64,000 nucleotides of DNA from positions 23,560,001-23,624,000 of the forward strand of contig CM106586.1 of assembly GCA_048013815.1 (NCBI GenBank), in the 5' to 3' direction. Positions 45,213-59,236 of this stretch are shown in pieces (within the stretch, counting starts at the first letter, position 1; every line of letters starts with the position of its first letter). The notes beneath the pieces are model-generated. The model did not search any database. It had not been told where the DNA came from and saw only the letters and a list, made by a program, of their open reading frames with translations. The DNA comes from Setoptus koraiensis (lineage: Eukaryota; Arthropoda). Position numbers and translations under genes: made by a program.

Positions 45213-48200
45213 CGGGTGAGTGACAATTATCATAATTAGCGTCATTAGCATCACTGCCTTTATCAACCATTGAGGGCGCCTCATTTAATTAGTCACACAG
45301 TAATAATAGTAGTTGATAATAATAGTTATATACAAAAATGATAGTTATATCCGATAGTAACAGTCACAGACAAATATCAGCTATATCCGATGTGTCAGAT
45401 GTGTCAGATGTATCGGATGTGTCGGATAGCCACTGGAATGTTATTGCATGTTGCAAGTAACAATTGAGTGCAGATCGTTCAGATGGCAATTACAAATTGC
45501 GAATCACAAATGGATATTCACATCCATGCCAATGGGTTGTGAGCATCCGTTTGCAAATAGGTGAATAGGCGCACCCCGTTCATTCACGTTGATGCTCGTC
45601 GGACGCTTCCAGTGAAAATCAATTACGGTCAACTAGACTGACATGTATCTTCTCGATCACTATCTAACTGCAAGACACTATTCAAAGGCAATTGAAGACA
45701 AACAACAATAGACTACTTGCCCATATTGCCTACACTGGCCATAGCCGGTGAATTGGCTGCAGTTGCTGCAGTGTTTGTTTGGGGCCAAATGACGCCAGAA
45801 AGAATAATGCGTGTGTGTGTCGTGAATAATACTCCCTGTTTATGTCATATTGGCATCGATGCATCTAAATAAAAAGATTTGTTTGTCTGGTTGTTGTTGT
45901 TGTTTTTGTAATGCATCGCAACAATACAGCAGCAACAACACAACAGCAACAACACAACAACACAACAACACAACAACAGCAACAACAACAACCGCAGCAA
46001 CAAAAGCCATAAATGCAACTTGTAATTATAATAATCGAGACGTTAGATTGATCGCTCAGCTGATTAGTTGTTGTTAATTGTTGCATCCAATGGACTCGTT
46101 GCGGCCACTCGGTCAGTTGGTCAGTTGGTCAGCTGACCAGTGAGCCAGTGATGCACTGTCATTGGGCCGGCCCAATGACTAATGTTGCGCCATGATCAGC
46201 TGATTGTTGGAGCCGTCAAGCTTGCATCGCTTGAGAGCGGCAACAGGATGAATTTGTGATGATGAAGCTTGCGGAAAAATGTGAGCAATGAACAAATTTG
46301 TTGTGGGCCTGTCTGCTGTATCGACAATAATCCTTGGGCATAATTAATCCTTGGGCATGGTTGGCTAGAAACGGAAGGCAGATGCTGCTGAGAAAGTGCT
46401 ACATTTTTGGGCATACCTTGATGGCAATACATACATAGAGAAACACACAGAGAAACATAGAGAAACACACAGAGAAACATAGAGAAATATAGAGAGAAAT
46501 GTGGAATAAACGCGGAAAATTGTCGTCGTGGTAGGACTGGCAAGGAGCAGCGTTCTTGGGCCTGCGTCTCGCGCACCGGTAATGGGGTATTAATAAGCAA
46601 GGATATTATTGTTATTAGCGAGGCGTGATAAGGCAGCCTCGTCGCGCCTAGCCACTCATCTATCATAGGCCCTCACTGGGCTCAATGGGCTGTCATGTCG
46701 GGACCGCATGCGAGCGGAAAGCGGCCAACAGCAACAGCGGCGACCGATCGGGTCAAACCTATTGATTAGCGGCTCTAATTTAGTGGCCAAAGTGGCCAAA
46801 GTGGCCAAAGTGACCACAAGTGCACAAGTGCGTGGTGTGTCTCGCCAGGCAGGCCGATTGGCAAGACCGGGCAATTGGCGCAGGCGATTGGCACAGGCAA
46901 TTGGCACAGGCAACGGGCATGGGCACGGGAATATAAATGCGAAATGGCAACACAAATGGGGGGCAAGTGGCAATGGCGCACCCATTCATGCGGCCGCTCA
47001 TGTGATGCTATGAAATTTAAATTGACCACTCCATTGCCGGAATGGTCAGTTTAGTGCGCGGGCTACCGACTGGCCGGTGTGTTATGTAAATGATTGTGTG
47101 CCGTTTATCTGTTGTGTCTGTTGTCTACCTGTCGGCTGACAAGGCTTGTGAGTGTGTGAGTGTTTGCATGTTTGCTATTTGTAAAACAAAGTGGAAAAAA
47201 AGAATAGTTTTAAATAGTAAAAGTAGTTCTTCTTTGCGCAGCAACTTGACAGTGTGCGCACACCGGCCAAACCAACAGCAACAGGTAGCCGGCGTTTGTT
47301 GCGTAATTGTTTTAGCCTGGCCCGAGTGAGCCCAAATAAAGACAAGTGAGTGTGTGTGCGTTAGAATAGAACGATTGCGTAATAGAATAGTTGCGCAACA
47401 GTATAACAACAACAACAGCAACAACAGAGCGGTAATATAACTAAGTATTCAATTTACGATTTATGTTCTTCTGCATGCGGCCATTTCCTGCGCTCGGCCG
47501 CTTGTGAGTGTCGCTGGCTGTTTGTTTGTTGTCAAGTTTTATTCATGAATCATGATGATTCGCAGTCGCAGTCGCAGTGGCAAGTGGCAACTTGCCCCTT
47601 CTCTCACTCACAACAGTCAGAGAAGCCGCCGGAGAAGCCAGATAAAGGGAGAAAGTAACAGTTTATTTCGGTCACAGTCAGCGGCTTGCTGCAGCTAATA
47701 ATGAGCGCGGCCCGAGCTCAAGCGGCAAGACTCAAGCGGCAAGCGAAAGAGTTTCGAATTGGAGCAGCTCGGGCCGGTGAAGCGAATTTTATGCGGTCAT
47801 CAGCTGCACCCTTCCTGTCGCGCTGCATGGTCACAGTTTGTTCCACAGTCTCTCCGTCGCTTGCCATTTGTCGCTATTGGTCGCCGTCGGTCGCCGCTGC
47901 TCGCCGTCGGTCGCCGCTGCCCGCTACCCGTCGCTGCCCGCCGCTACCCGTTTCTGTTGGTTGTTGTTTGCTATTGCTCCAATTTGTTTGTTCGTTGTTT
48001 GTTTGTCGTTCGTTTGTCGTTTGTCTGTTGTGTCCGCTGACCGCTCGCCGCTCGCTATTCCGGCGCGATCTTGATGCTGATTGTGACCCGGTGCACAGGT
48101 GACAGCGCACCGTCGGTCGACGGGCCGGTCAGTGTGATTAATTCAATTCGGCTCGCTCGGGCCACTCACACACAGATGCCGAGATAAAGGGCTGAATAAT

Positions 48201-48590
48201 CGCAAATAATTTGCATCATCATATCTTGCGACATTTGCCTGGCGTATATGTGGCCGATGTGGTTGTTGTCGCTGTTGGCCGAGAGTGGCCGTTGTCGTCG
48301 TCGTCGTTGTATACATTTTGTCGTGCCGGCCACAGCAGCCGCGCCGGCGTCACCACAACCGGCTCGCTTATCTTGCTTTGTTGCCCCCTCTCGCGGGCAA
48401 GGCACACATTTTAAATTTAAATTTAAATTAAATTAAATTTAATTTTAATTCAATTTCAATTTTAATGCCATCCATTCATTGGCTGGCCGGCGAGCAAACG
48501 GACAGACGGTTGTAGCTGCAAAAATGGTGCCAATTGAGCATTGCTAATTTGTGTTTAATTGTGCTTGTGTTCACAAGTGCGCACATTGCA
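45213..48590. other. Gene-poor DNA
   Basis: No gene is supported. Contents are a 9-bp gatgtgtca array (45388-45427), CAA runs (45889-46002), an agagaaacacac/agagaaacatag array (46437-46500), an agtggccaa array (46780-46812), a gcaattggcacagg array (46860-46915), and a cgctgcccgctacccgt array (47875-47955). Confidence 0.45.
45889..46002. repeat. GTT then CAA triplet repeats in tandem
   Basis: A short gttgttgttg run (45891-45903), then about 85 bp of caacaacac/cagcaacaac. Complementary runs on one strand can fold back. Confidence 0.75.
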
Positions 48591-48600
48591 CAATCAGATG

Positions 48601-48695
48601 CAGCGGCACAACTGACCGCCGTGGCACAACTGACCGCACTGGCACAACTGAGTGCAGCGGCACAACTGAGTACAGCGGCACAATTAAATGCAGCG
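48601..48695. repeat. 18-bp minisatellite
   Basis: Unit ggcacaactgaccgccgt/gagtgcagc variants, five copies. Confidence 0.85.
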
Positions 48696-49596
48696 CCAAG
48701 ATCGCCCATCTCGCCAGCGTGAGCTTGCCAGCTCGCCGAGCCTGGCGCCGTGTTCGCACCGTATTTGTGCAGCATTTGTGCCGCATTTGCACCCTATTTG
48801 TGCGGTGTTTGTGCCGTGTTTGTGCATGGCTCAAAGTGGTGCAGTGTGGTGCAGTGCGGTGCAGTGCGGTGCAGCGAGCTGTGCCCGGCGAGGGCATATT
48901 GCGCCGATTGATTTACAGCGGCGATTGTTGTTGGTGTTGTTGCAACTGTGCAGCGGGCAGCAACTTTCAGTTGAGTTATTATCTATTCCGACTGTTGTTG
49001 TTGCAGCGGTGCCACTGTTGCAATGCACCAACCTGTGCCAGTGGTGCAACGCAACAGCGACAACGGCGGCAACGGCAACGGCAGCAGCAACAGCAGCAAC
49101 AACAACAACAACAAAGAGAGCGATTCCGAGGAAACATTCCGAGGAGCAAGATGGATGGAGATATGAGATCGCAGGGCAGAGGCTGCTGCGAGCAAGCAAG
49201 TCACTCTCGACGAGGAAGCAACGGGTGGCAAACGGCAAACGGAAAACGGCAAAAGTTGCCACTGACTCTCATGCTGCCGCTATCATATGTGTGATTATGT
49301 GAGTTGGCCGAGTTGCAAGAGTCAACTGCGCTTATTATTGATAACAGGATGATAATTAATAATTAATCAAGGCAACACAAACACACGCTTCGCCGGAAGT
49401 TTGCTGAGCCGAGCTGGCGGCGGCGCCGGATGATGCCCGCAAACGGTTATAAATTGAACTGATTCGGATTGAGATGCTTTTTGGACAAAAAGCATGACAG
49501 CACAAACAGAGCGATTGTTCGGGATGCTGCCGCTTTTTGCCGTTATGTTTTTTTTTGTGCTCTCTCTCTCTCTCTGCCAAGCAACTCATTGGGGCT

Positions 49597-49672
49597 CATT
49601 TCAGCCCGTTTCAGCCCGTTTCAGCCCGTTGCTGCCCGTCGCTGCCCGTTGCTGCCCGTTGCTGCCCGTTGC
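49597..49672. repeat. 10-bp minisatellite
   Basis: Units tttcagcccg (three) followed by ttgctgcccg (five). Confidence 0.85.
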
Positions 49673-52600
49673 AGCTCGCCCATAGCAGCTCACCTGTGCC
49701 CGGCTCACTGACGGTTGTGCGATAGTGAGCGAGCGTAAGGTGAGCGGAGAAAGTCGCTCATGGAGGCTCGCTCATGTAACATGAGCGTCATGTTACGTGA
49801 GTCATGTTACGTAAGTCATGTAGACAGTGCACAAAAGAGAGCTTTTTGTGTGGTCATCGGTCACACAATGAGCACACAAAAACACTGACTTGCACTGATT
49901 GCTGCACAATCGGTTTGTGGTCAGTGTGGCCAGTGGGCAGTGGTCAGTTGCGGGCCATAAGTCACACAGCGAGCAACGGTGGCAATAATAACAATAACAG
50001 CAACAGCAACAGCAACAGCAACAGTGATGGCGATAATAGGAAGCGGGCACTTGTGCTCATCGAGTGTGAGCACATGACTAATGATGATTCATCGCCCATT
50101 TCTTATCCTCATACAACATAACCGTTGCCGTTGTTGTTGCCGTTGTTGTCGGCCATTGTTGTAGGCCCATTGATAAGCCACTGCAACTGGCAACTGTTGC
50201 TAATATTACACTAATACTTGTTGCACTTATTACATAAGTGTATTACATAAGTATTAGTATCTGTCTTGCACAGGTGAGTTTCTTGCATAACCCCAGCAAC
50301 ATGGGCGCATACACAGTGATACTTGTAGCTATCAGTGTAGTATTACAATTGTGGCCGTATTACCGTTATGCCACCACCGTCATAATCTTAGTCACAGTCG
50401 CAGTCGCAGTCATAGTTGTAGTATCACCAGAAGCCATGGCGAGATTAACAGCTGATTGTCGAGCGGTGGGCAAGTGTGCACTTGTCAAGAACAATGCCTA
50501 TGCCGGATGTACACAATGTATATCTGACAGCTTGTTGCGCATATATGTTTACAATACAATATATTTGTTTGCTGAATACAATATTTGAATGTTGTATGTA
50601 TATGCACCAACTGACAATTGTGAATGTGAGTGGTCAGCCGCCACAACTGACCGCCTGACTGGTCAGTGTTGAGCGCTGTCTTTTGACACGAGTCATGTCG
50701 CTAATGACGCCAGCTTATGATGATTATTATGATGCTGCAACTGTGATGCAACGCACAATACAATTGATACAATTGATTGTGCACCATCGATTCACTGTTG
50801 CCTTCGTGTTACTTAACTCACGCAAGTATGCCCGCTGCAACGGGCCCACCGCTCATCCGCGTCATCGGGTTGCTGCGGCTGATCGCGTTGCCGGCCCGAT
50901 GCCCGTCGCAGTGAACGAGTGAATACGGTTGACACCATTCACTGACAATTGTGAGCTCAGTATTTATCTCTTAATGACGCTAATGGTGGCCCACACACAC
51001 ACGCTGGCCGCCGATGAAATGGATGCATGCTATTAATACAAATACTTTCAACATGCTGGCCGATGCAGTATTCATGCCAGGCACGCATGGCCGTTCCGGC
51101 GAGCGTCGTCGCGAGCCAGGCGAAAGTCGACCGGACAGTGGCTAAATTAGTTCATTAGCAGCAAGCGAGCGCCAATTAATCATCGTGAGACGACACCCCG
51201 ACACAAGACACGACAACACAGAACAGGGCAGCATGATGATGCAATTGATTATGCAAGCAATTGATGATGATAACTGTCTCACCGTGTGTCTCCGTTGTAA
51301 CCGTTGTAAGCTGACACATGTGCTGTTATGTGCTGTTATGTGCAGTTATGTACAGTTATGTAATGATGCAGTGTCAAACACAGTGGCACAGTGCGCTAAA
51401 AAATAAACATACTCACACAATTCAGCAAACGAGCACACAGACGATTATTGGTGGCGACCCCAAACGTCGGCGCTCGCCGATTGTGAATCATTTAGCCAAC
51501 ATTTACAATCGGCGTGAATCTAACTGATGATATAACTGTGCGAAATAATTATCAACATCGGCGCCATCATTAGCGGATAGTTGTGCCGATAACGGTGTGT
51601 GTATTGATTGTTGGGCCGACACTGTTACCCGTTGGTGGCCGCTGTCGCTCACCTACATTTATATTTGTATTCATGCGTGGATGTCGTTGTGAATGCCTCC
51701 ATGAATATTTGTATTATGGTTTGTATTATATAATACAAATACAACATAAATATAGTATAAACAAATGGCGGCCAGTGTGAGCCGGCCAGTTAATTAGTTA
51801 GTTGAATTAGGCATTGGCAACGTTGATTGCATTTTGGCAGCGCTCACTGATTGAGTTTGCTGGCGCTTAATGATTGCAATCACGATACTGCAGTGTGTCG
51901 TTGTTGTTGTTGTTGTTGTTGCTTGTAGCAATGGCCAGACCACCTACAAACAGGCAACTGGACACAAGTAGCCAATGTAACTAAATGTTTCGGTGCATTT
52001 ACATTGGCTGACGGCGAGCCAATTTCAGCCTGTTTTAGCCTGTGTGTTCTTGTGTCAGTGTTTGAGTGCGAGTGCGAGTGTGATGCAACCATCGTCACAA
52101 GATGCCTCGTAACAAGTGTTCTCTCACAACAAGTGTTTTATGTGTGACTGGCCACTAAGGCCATTGACCGGCTGGCCACTGGTCACTAATCGGCCGGAGC
52201 TGGTCACTGTGGCGACTCTATACTGTGCACTGGACACTCCACGAGAGACTCTCTCTCCGCCAGACACTAGCGACTCTCCAGTGTCTAGCGGCAACTACTA
52301 GAAACAGCGTGAGCGACAAGGGCGAAAGTAGCCACTGACAGCCAGCTCACCTGTGGCCAGCTCACCTGTGGCCGGCTCACCTGTTGGCGGGCCACTCAGC
52401 AGGCTGGTCGCTAGTAGCTGCTGTTGGCGTATGTGTGTGTGTGTGTGTCCGACAATGCGCTGCCGCACCGAATACAGAAGCCGTTTATTGGTTGCTCATT
52501 CAAGGTAATATGCATGCCCAGTGGCGAGAGTGGACGATGAATATATAATCTGTAATATAATATTATGTATTATGTAATTTATATCTATATATCATGTGCG

Positions 52601-53134
52601 CATGCAGACGATGGGCGATTCAATGTGCGACCCTCGAAACAACGGCCACGCTGCACCGAGGCTCGACGCTTCATTTATAATGAAACATTTAGTCTGCATT
52701 GCATTTCTCGTTGGCTTGCTGTGATTATCGCTGGCTCTGTCTCGCTCTGGTCGGCCAATCGAAATAATGCCGGCTCGCCATGCAGCGCCAATTGTCAGTG
52801 AGTGTCTTGGCGAGAGCAACAAGTGTCTGCTGGCACATTCTGGCACACGATGTGTCAGATATGATTCAGGTATTATGCGCCATAACAGTTACGTAAGACG
52901 CCTGTATTACCTGTACATAGCTGGACATGGCATCAGTAATGAAGTAAGTGATATCGTTTCACTCATCTCGGCATCACACTCACTTAAACACACTTAAAAG
53001 CTTATTTTATCGCCACAGTGGTCGCCACAACAGCAACTGGCATAACAGTGGGCATGAAAGTGCTCAAAAGTGAGCGTAAACTGTTAGATCCGTTACTCGG
53101 CCCAGTGAGAGTGGCTCGCCAGTTGCATCATTTT

Positions 53135-53300
53135 GCATCATTTTGCACCACTGTGCGCCACTCTGCACCACTCTGCATCAGTCTGCACCCTTTTGCATCA
53201 GTCTGCATCAGTTTGCACCAGTTTGCATCTGTTTGCATCGGTCTGCATCAGTTTGCATCTGTTTGCACCAGTTTGTATCAGTCTGTATCAGTTGGCAGCA
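53135..53300. repeat. 10-bp minisatellite
   Basis: Unit gcatcagttt with caccag, ctgttt and tctgc variants, about 15 copies. It keeps all three plus-strand frames open. Confidence 0.85.
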
Positions 53301-53474
53301 AACTGGAATGAAGTCAGGCAAACAAGTTAGATCGCTGCATTTATAGCGCGCTATTTTAGCATACGCACTATGTCATATGTATGGATGTATTATAACTTAT
53401 ATCTTATGTAACATGTATGTAAAAATGGCCATTTGTTTGCATGATCATCTGATGATGATCATCTGTGCATCTGA

Positions 53475-53545
53475 TGCCCAGTTGAGATGCCCAGTTGAGA
53501 TGCCCAGTTGAGATGCACAGGTGAGATGCACAGGTGAGCCGCACA
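53475..53545. repeat. 13-bp minisatellite
   Basis: Unit gatgcccagttga, three copies, passing into two gatgcacaggtga copies that contain ACAGGTGA. Confidence 0.85.
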
Positions 53546-53742
53546 GGCTCACAGTGGCCAGTTTTGTCAGTGTCGCAAGCGACGTGTGTCGCTGACAGGG
53601 CAACAGGGTGCTGGCAAAAGGCAACCTGTGAGCCAATTAGCTTGAGCAGACGCTCAATTTGTGCCCATTTGAACAGTTATAGCGGGTTGCTTTCGCGTAA
53701 GCTCAAGCCCAAGATCGGCCAACAGGCTGGCGAGACCGTCCG

Positions 53743-53790
53743 AGGCACACTGTTCACAGCAGACTGTTCACAGCAGACTGTTCACAACAG
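53743..53790. repeat. 15-bp minisatellite
   Basis: Unit gttcacagcagact(t/g), about three copies. Confidence 0.85.
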
Positions 53791-56308
53791 ACTGTGCTTT
53801 TCGGTGCACAGTGACGCAACGAGAGCCCAAAATGAAGAGTGATTACTGCCAATTTAGTCTGGCTAAAGAGCGTTTAGTAAGGACGCACGCTGCAAATTGA
53901 CAGCGCCTAATTGTGGTCGCATGACACCACAGATCATACGTAGACAGTTGAATCAGCTGTGCAATGGCCGGTCCATCTGACATAGAGAAAACGGTCATCT
54001 CAACATGGTAATTGTAATGTCAGTGTAATGTCATTGTAATGTCACTGTTGCGTAAGTGTGCCCAGTTGGCAACTAAGTTTGCGACCAAGTGCGCACAATG
54101 TCAGCCAATTAGCAATGGCAACTCAATTAGCAGTCAAGAGCTCGCTTGAGTGTCGTTGAGTGTCGTTTATTGTCTCTTATTGGCTCTTTAGTGACTCGCT
54201 ATTCACATACAAAGCGGCATGATGCGCACCCAGCTGTGGCCGCCACTCTCGGCAACGGCGACACTTGCGCTCACCTGTGTTAATATGGTTTTGTCCGGAG
54301 TTGTGTCTCTACTACTATTATATTTCTATTATATGGCCAGTGAATGGCAAGAGTTGCGGCCAGTTGTCAAATGGAATCAGCTGCTTGCAGTTGTCAAATT
54401 GAATCAGCTGCTTGCACATGTCAACTCGATCCAAGTCAGCTGACCGATGCGCACCCAAACAGCAACAGTTTTGCCAATCAAAGGTTACGCAAGCTACGTA
54501 AGTGTCAGGTTATTATTAGCCCCTTTTACTAACTTGTATATGCACTGCATAATGCTGCCGTTGTTGCTGTTGCTGTTGCTGCATCTACATGACAGGTGTT
54601 GCATCAGCCTGTCGAGTGACACAAGTTGTTATTATCATCATCATCTTGCTTATTACGTCATCGGCGTCTTGGCTCGCTCGGCCAGCTAATTGAATTGTTG
54701 TTGCAATTCAATTAGCAGTCACAATTGTCAGTAAAATTGTCTTACAGCAAGTTGAGCCAGGCTCACATTGATGCAGTCGGTCAACTAATTAGTATTAGTT
54801 TTGTCAGTTTGTTGTGAGGTGCACTGGTCACGTCAGCATATATCTGGGTATTTTGTCTCTGGTGCACGGCATGTCCGTCGCATGTCCATCGCATGTGACA
54901 GATCATCTGTCACAGATGAGACTCGCCACTGACATGACTTTGATATTAGTTGTGTCAGTGCATCGGGCCGAGTGCATGTGGGCCATCGTTGGCCATTGTC
55001 GTAACATGACATAACATCGGCATAACATCAGCCTTACATCGGCATTAAATAATTCATCAGCGGCTAATTAGTGCTTTTAGTCAGTGTTGCGTCTGAGATT
55101 GTATTGCTCGATTAATTATCCGTCAGTTACAATTGTTGCTGTCGTGTGGCACACGACAACAACAACACACGACAAAATAACGCACGGCACACAACGGCAA
55201 TCACAGACAATGAGACATAGGTGGCAACACTAACTCGACTGTCACTTTCGACTGTCGAGAGTCAACTCAAGAGTGGATTACGTTTAAAAGTTGCACTCAC
55301 AACAACGCGAGAAGCAGTTGAGAAAATGCGAGCTGCAGTTACAGTTTTGCATTATTGCCATCGACAAGCCGGCCCAATTGGCGAGCTCATGCACCAATTG
55401 AGCCAATTGCCTGCTCACTTGTCAGTTAACTAACTCTAGGTAACTCTGTAATGCCACACTAAACGCCCAATGCCTAATGCCTAATGCAGGTCATCACAGG
55501 GCTGTTGCCAAATCGAGCAAGGTGACTCTCACAGCAATAATAATGATTGATTGTGATTAATTGCTGATCTCTTTTTTTTATTATTTATTCATTGTTGAGC
55601 CAATTGCCGGTTCGACCGTTATCATTTGCGCTGTTATCATTTGCGCTATTATTATTTGCACGCTTAATTTGCTTAACAAGTGAGTGCACACTTTGGTGTA
55701 CGTGCCAGCCGCTAATACCCAGCCAATCCTTTGATACCCTAATACCCGATACTCAAAGGGTAAAGTTGTTGCTACAACCTGTAAATAATAATTTGCTATA
55801 CAACTTTTGGCACTTTTGGCATTAGCAAAGCACGTCAACTTAACCCGATGAGAATACCCAACAGCACATTCGAGCAACCCGATATAACAACAACTGCCCA
55901 TACAACAACTGCTGCCACCTGTAACAATCTGTAACGCAACAACCTGTAATGTAAGCTGACCGTTACAACGCTGTAGTTGTTACCTGTTGTTGTTACCTGT
56001 TGCTGTGATCGCATTGTAGTGTATATAAACACAACTGATAACTCATGTTATGTAAGTCATGTTATGTAACTCATGTTATATGAATCGCGTTATGTAAGAG
56101 TGTGGCAACCGGTTACACGTAACACTGATTATCTATGTATTAAATACATGTACATATGATGACTTTGTGTGCGTGTTGTTGCATGTGTTGCGCAACACAA
56201 ACAACACGCTCAAATATAAATATCGTCCAGTGGCCGGCTAATTTGCATGCCGGCTGGCCGATGAGCCGGCCGACATTAGTCAGAGCAATTGCAGTCGACA
56301 GGACGGAC

Positions 56309-56428
56309 ACTGTCGTTGTTGTTGTCGTTGTTGTTGTCGTTGTTGTTGTCGTTGTTGTTGTCGTTGTTGTTGTTGCTGTTGTTGTTGTTGGTGGTGGTGG
56401 TGATGTCGTTGTTGTCGTTGCTGGTTTG
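56309..56428. repeat. GTT/GTC triplet repeat
   Basis: About 120 bp of gttgttgtc and gttgttgtt with a short ggtggtgg interruption, the longest triplet run in the right half. Confidence 0.85.
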
Positions 56429-59124
56429 ATTAACACAACGCGTATCGATGGTATTAGCAAGAGATAAATCTAATTAACTTGCGCCGCTCCGCTCACTGTG
56501 ACGGGCAGCTTTTTCTCGCCTATCACACAGCCCATCAAAGGCGCGCATACAAGCGGCACGATAATTATCGTACCGTTGGGTGCCGTTGTTAATTGCAGCT
56601 CTAATTGTTAACTGGCTACTCGTTTGATTAAAATCAAATCACTCAACTGTGCGCATGCACAACTATAGACATGCCAATTAAAATCGCAAAGTGCAAAGCC
56701 ACACACATTATTGAACATATTATGTAATGCATAGTATGTATCACATAGTATTACATAATATTACATAATATGTGAGTTGCACACGCGTTCGGTCCATTCA
56801 TCAATTAAAATTGGGACATTTGCTCACACAGTGACTTATACAACATTTGCATTTCTCGCTCATAGCCTGCGAGTCACAGCCTGCGAGTCACAGGTGAATT
56901 GGCCGGCCATCCGACCGGCTGACCATCGCCAATGCCATTGGCTGCGCTCTGCGGCCACTTGGGCCTTCGCTGGCCATGAACCGGCCGCAGAGCCAATTGC
57001 GAAACTCAATAATGAACGGCCAACGAGATAAATGGCAATTGTCGCAACGCCAGTCGCAGAGACAACATTGCAGTGATTGATGTTTATTTATCTGTTTGTC
57101 GCTGATGGGCACACAAGCCGATAGTCGCCAAACAAACACAACATGTCTAATTATCTGTTTTGCCATCATCTCTGACTATCTCTCGCTCGTCGTTTCGGCT
57201 CGCTCGCCGGCCATACAGGGACTGTGTGTTTGCCATATATCGACTATGCTTGCGTGTGACGAATGCTCGCACATATTTGATGAATTGCCTGATAAATAAG
57301 CGCCTGTTAGACGGATATACTTAGACACACTTGGATAGTTATTTATCGGCTGCTTGCGCTTATCATCACTCAAGATGTCGTGCGCAAGTGGCGTCGTCAT
57401 TGTTGCTAATTTGCGATGGTTGTTGCGATCGTCAGTAGGAAGTTGCCTATCTGTCCGTCGCCTATCTGTCGTCTATCCATAGATATGCGTAGATGTGCAC
57501 AGATATCGGTAGATAGCGCACGGGCGCCCCTGTAGGCTATGCGCGATCACACTGATAATTATTTAATATATAATAATGATCCGCGGCACAACCACAAATC
57601 AGCAACAACAAGCAACGACAAGCAACGACAAGCAACGACAAGCAACAATAATAACGATAATAACAATATAAATAATATCTGGCGCGCAGTTGAAAGTTTC
57701 AACTTGAAACGGACGGTCTAGACAAAAAGCGAGCGAGCGCCGTTTGTTGCAACTCGCAACAAAGTAATCTGGCTGTAAATATTTGTTGGCAAAAATATGC
57801 CATTTATTTGCTGCCATTCGCCATTCGCCATTCGCCGTTTGCCGGTTGCCGTTTGCGATGCCGGCAATGGCACCAAATCAATGACATTCGGGCAACAGCA
57901 TCAGCTGGCCAGCATGCAGTGACCTCGAACGAGCCGGCTTGCTGTCATGCCGGGCTAGTTACGTAATGCCAGCTACGTAATACAGCCAGTTATGGGGCTG
58001 TCAGCGGACCAGTTGACCGTGAACACACGACACAGCGCGATGAGGGCCGACAGCGACGTGCACCTGTTATCGGGCTGTCTCATCATATCTCATCATATGT
58101 GTGTGTTTGTAAATAAACATGTTAGTGTGTTTTGTGTATACAAGTCGGCCTCTCACACAGTTGACAACTGCAATTTTGACAGCACTGATTTTGGCAAGCG
58201 AGCCACGGCATGAATAAGCGGACATGCAAACAGCGTCGGACGTCACAATTTGCCGCAAACAATTAGCGTCACAATTGGCGCAACTTTCATTCAATTTTGA
58301 GCAGTTTCACTCAGTTTTGTTCAGTTTTGAATTCTATTGAATGTCGAGTAGCGACTGGACGGCGACATTTATCCGCGTTGATGACATTATAACATGATTT
58401 AGATGTTCGCGTTTGTTTGCCGTTTTTTGTCGGCTCACGCAAGCCAATTCATTATTGGCTCACTTATTGGCCAACCGTTGGGGCCCATCGAGAATCTCAG
58501 AGCGAGATTGGCATCGCCACCAATATTCTCCATTGAATGCAGTCCGTTTGCCATTTCGCTCTCTCTCGCTTTTCGGGTCAAAAACAAAACGATTCGTTGC
58601 TGGCGCTGTCATAATGTCATCAGCGGGCGGAAACACATTTATGCACATTATTTATTGCGAGCCGCAATAAATAATATGCATTTGGCAATCGCTAATGAGC
58701 CCGTTGATCGCTCGATTCGCCTGGTTCCATTTAATTTATTTGCTCTCAGTCGGCTGCTCACAAGTCGGCTGCTCGGTTGAAGTTCAGCTCACAGGTTACC
58801 TGTGACAGGTATCATCATTAGCGAGGGCCGCGCCAATACGCACAGTGGCCAATTGACATTTTATGCTGACAGTGCCACTGGCCAGTTTACTGACCTGCCC
58901 TCTATGCCGATTGCTAATGATGATCATCGCTGGCATTATTGACACGATCACGCCAACCAACGGCCAGCGCCACTAATTATAACTGACACCAACTATAACT
59001 GAGGCCGTTTATTGGGCCGCCGTAATGATGCCATTGGCACATGATAATGACAGCTGATAATGGCATCTCGTGTCATTATGACAGCTTGTCCAGTCACTGG
59101 ACTCTCTCGCGACACAGTCAGCTG

Positions 59125-59236
59125 TTGGCTGGTTGTTGGCTGGTCGTTGGCTGGTCGTTGGCTGGTTGTTGGCTGGTTGTGCGCTGGTTGTTGGCTGGTT
59201 GTGCGCTGGTTGTTGGCTGGCTGTGGGCTGGTTGTG
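59125..59236. repeat. 11-bp minisatellite
   Basis: Unit gctggttgttg with gtcg and gtgc variants, about ten copies. Confidence 0.9.

Larger units (their letters stand above)
48591..52600. other. Gene-poor DNA
   Basis: No gene is supported; long frames at 48551-49302 come from stop-free repeats and CAA/CAG runs. Contents are the 18-bp and 10-bp minisatellites listed separately, a gtgcagtgcg array (48834-48880), CAG/CAA runs (49079-49114, 49987-50026), an 11-bp tgctgttatg array (51318-51362), a GTT run (51898-51928) and three ctcacctgtggccag repeats (52340-52385). Confidence 0.45.
52601..56300. other. Gene-poor DNA with several donor- and acceptor-like sites
   Basis: No gene is supported. GTAAGT at about 52944 and an acceptor ending cgccacag at 53018 are 75 bp apart like a short intron, but the reading phases do not join into an open frame. 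A 70-codon plus-strand frame at 55221-55433 has an amphipathic, non-repetitive translation (VESQLKSGLRLKV, REAVEKMRAAV) and could be an exon of an unknown gene. Minisatellites at 53.1-53.8 kb and four tandem catgttatgtaa-type words (56046-56098) are noted. Confidence 0.4.

Noticed and set aside
47759..48040. CGHQLHPSC in a plus-strand frame, suggesting a zinc-binding motif
   Set aside because: A single short match without the rest of a RING or zinc finger, in repeat-rich DNA.
48551..49302. 247- and 204-codon overlapping plus-strand frames
   Set aside because: Built from an 18-bp minisatellite, a gtgcagtgcg array and a CAA/CAG run that lack stops in several frames at once.
52565..53311. Possible two-exon gene across the GTAAGT/CCACAG pair at 52944-53018
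   Set aside because: The upstream frame ends in phase 0 and the downstream exon has a stop in that phase; the alternative donor at 52869 (gtatta) is weak and the second exon runs into a 10-bp minisatellite.
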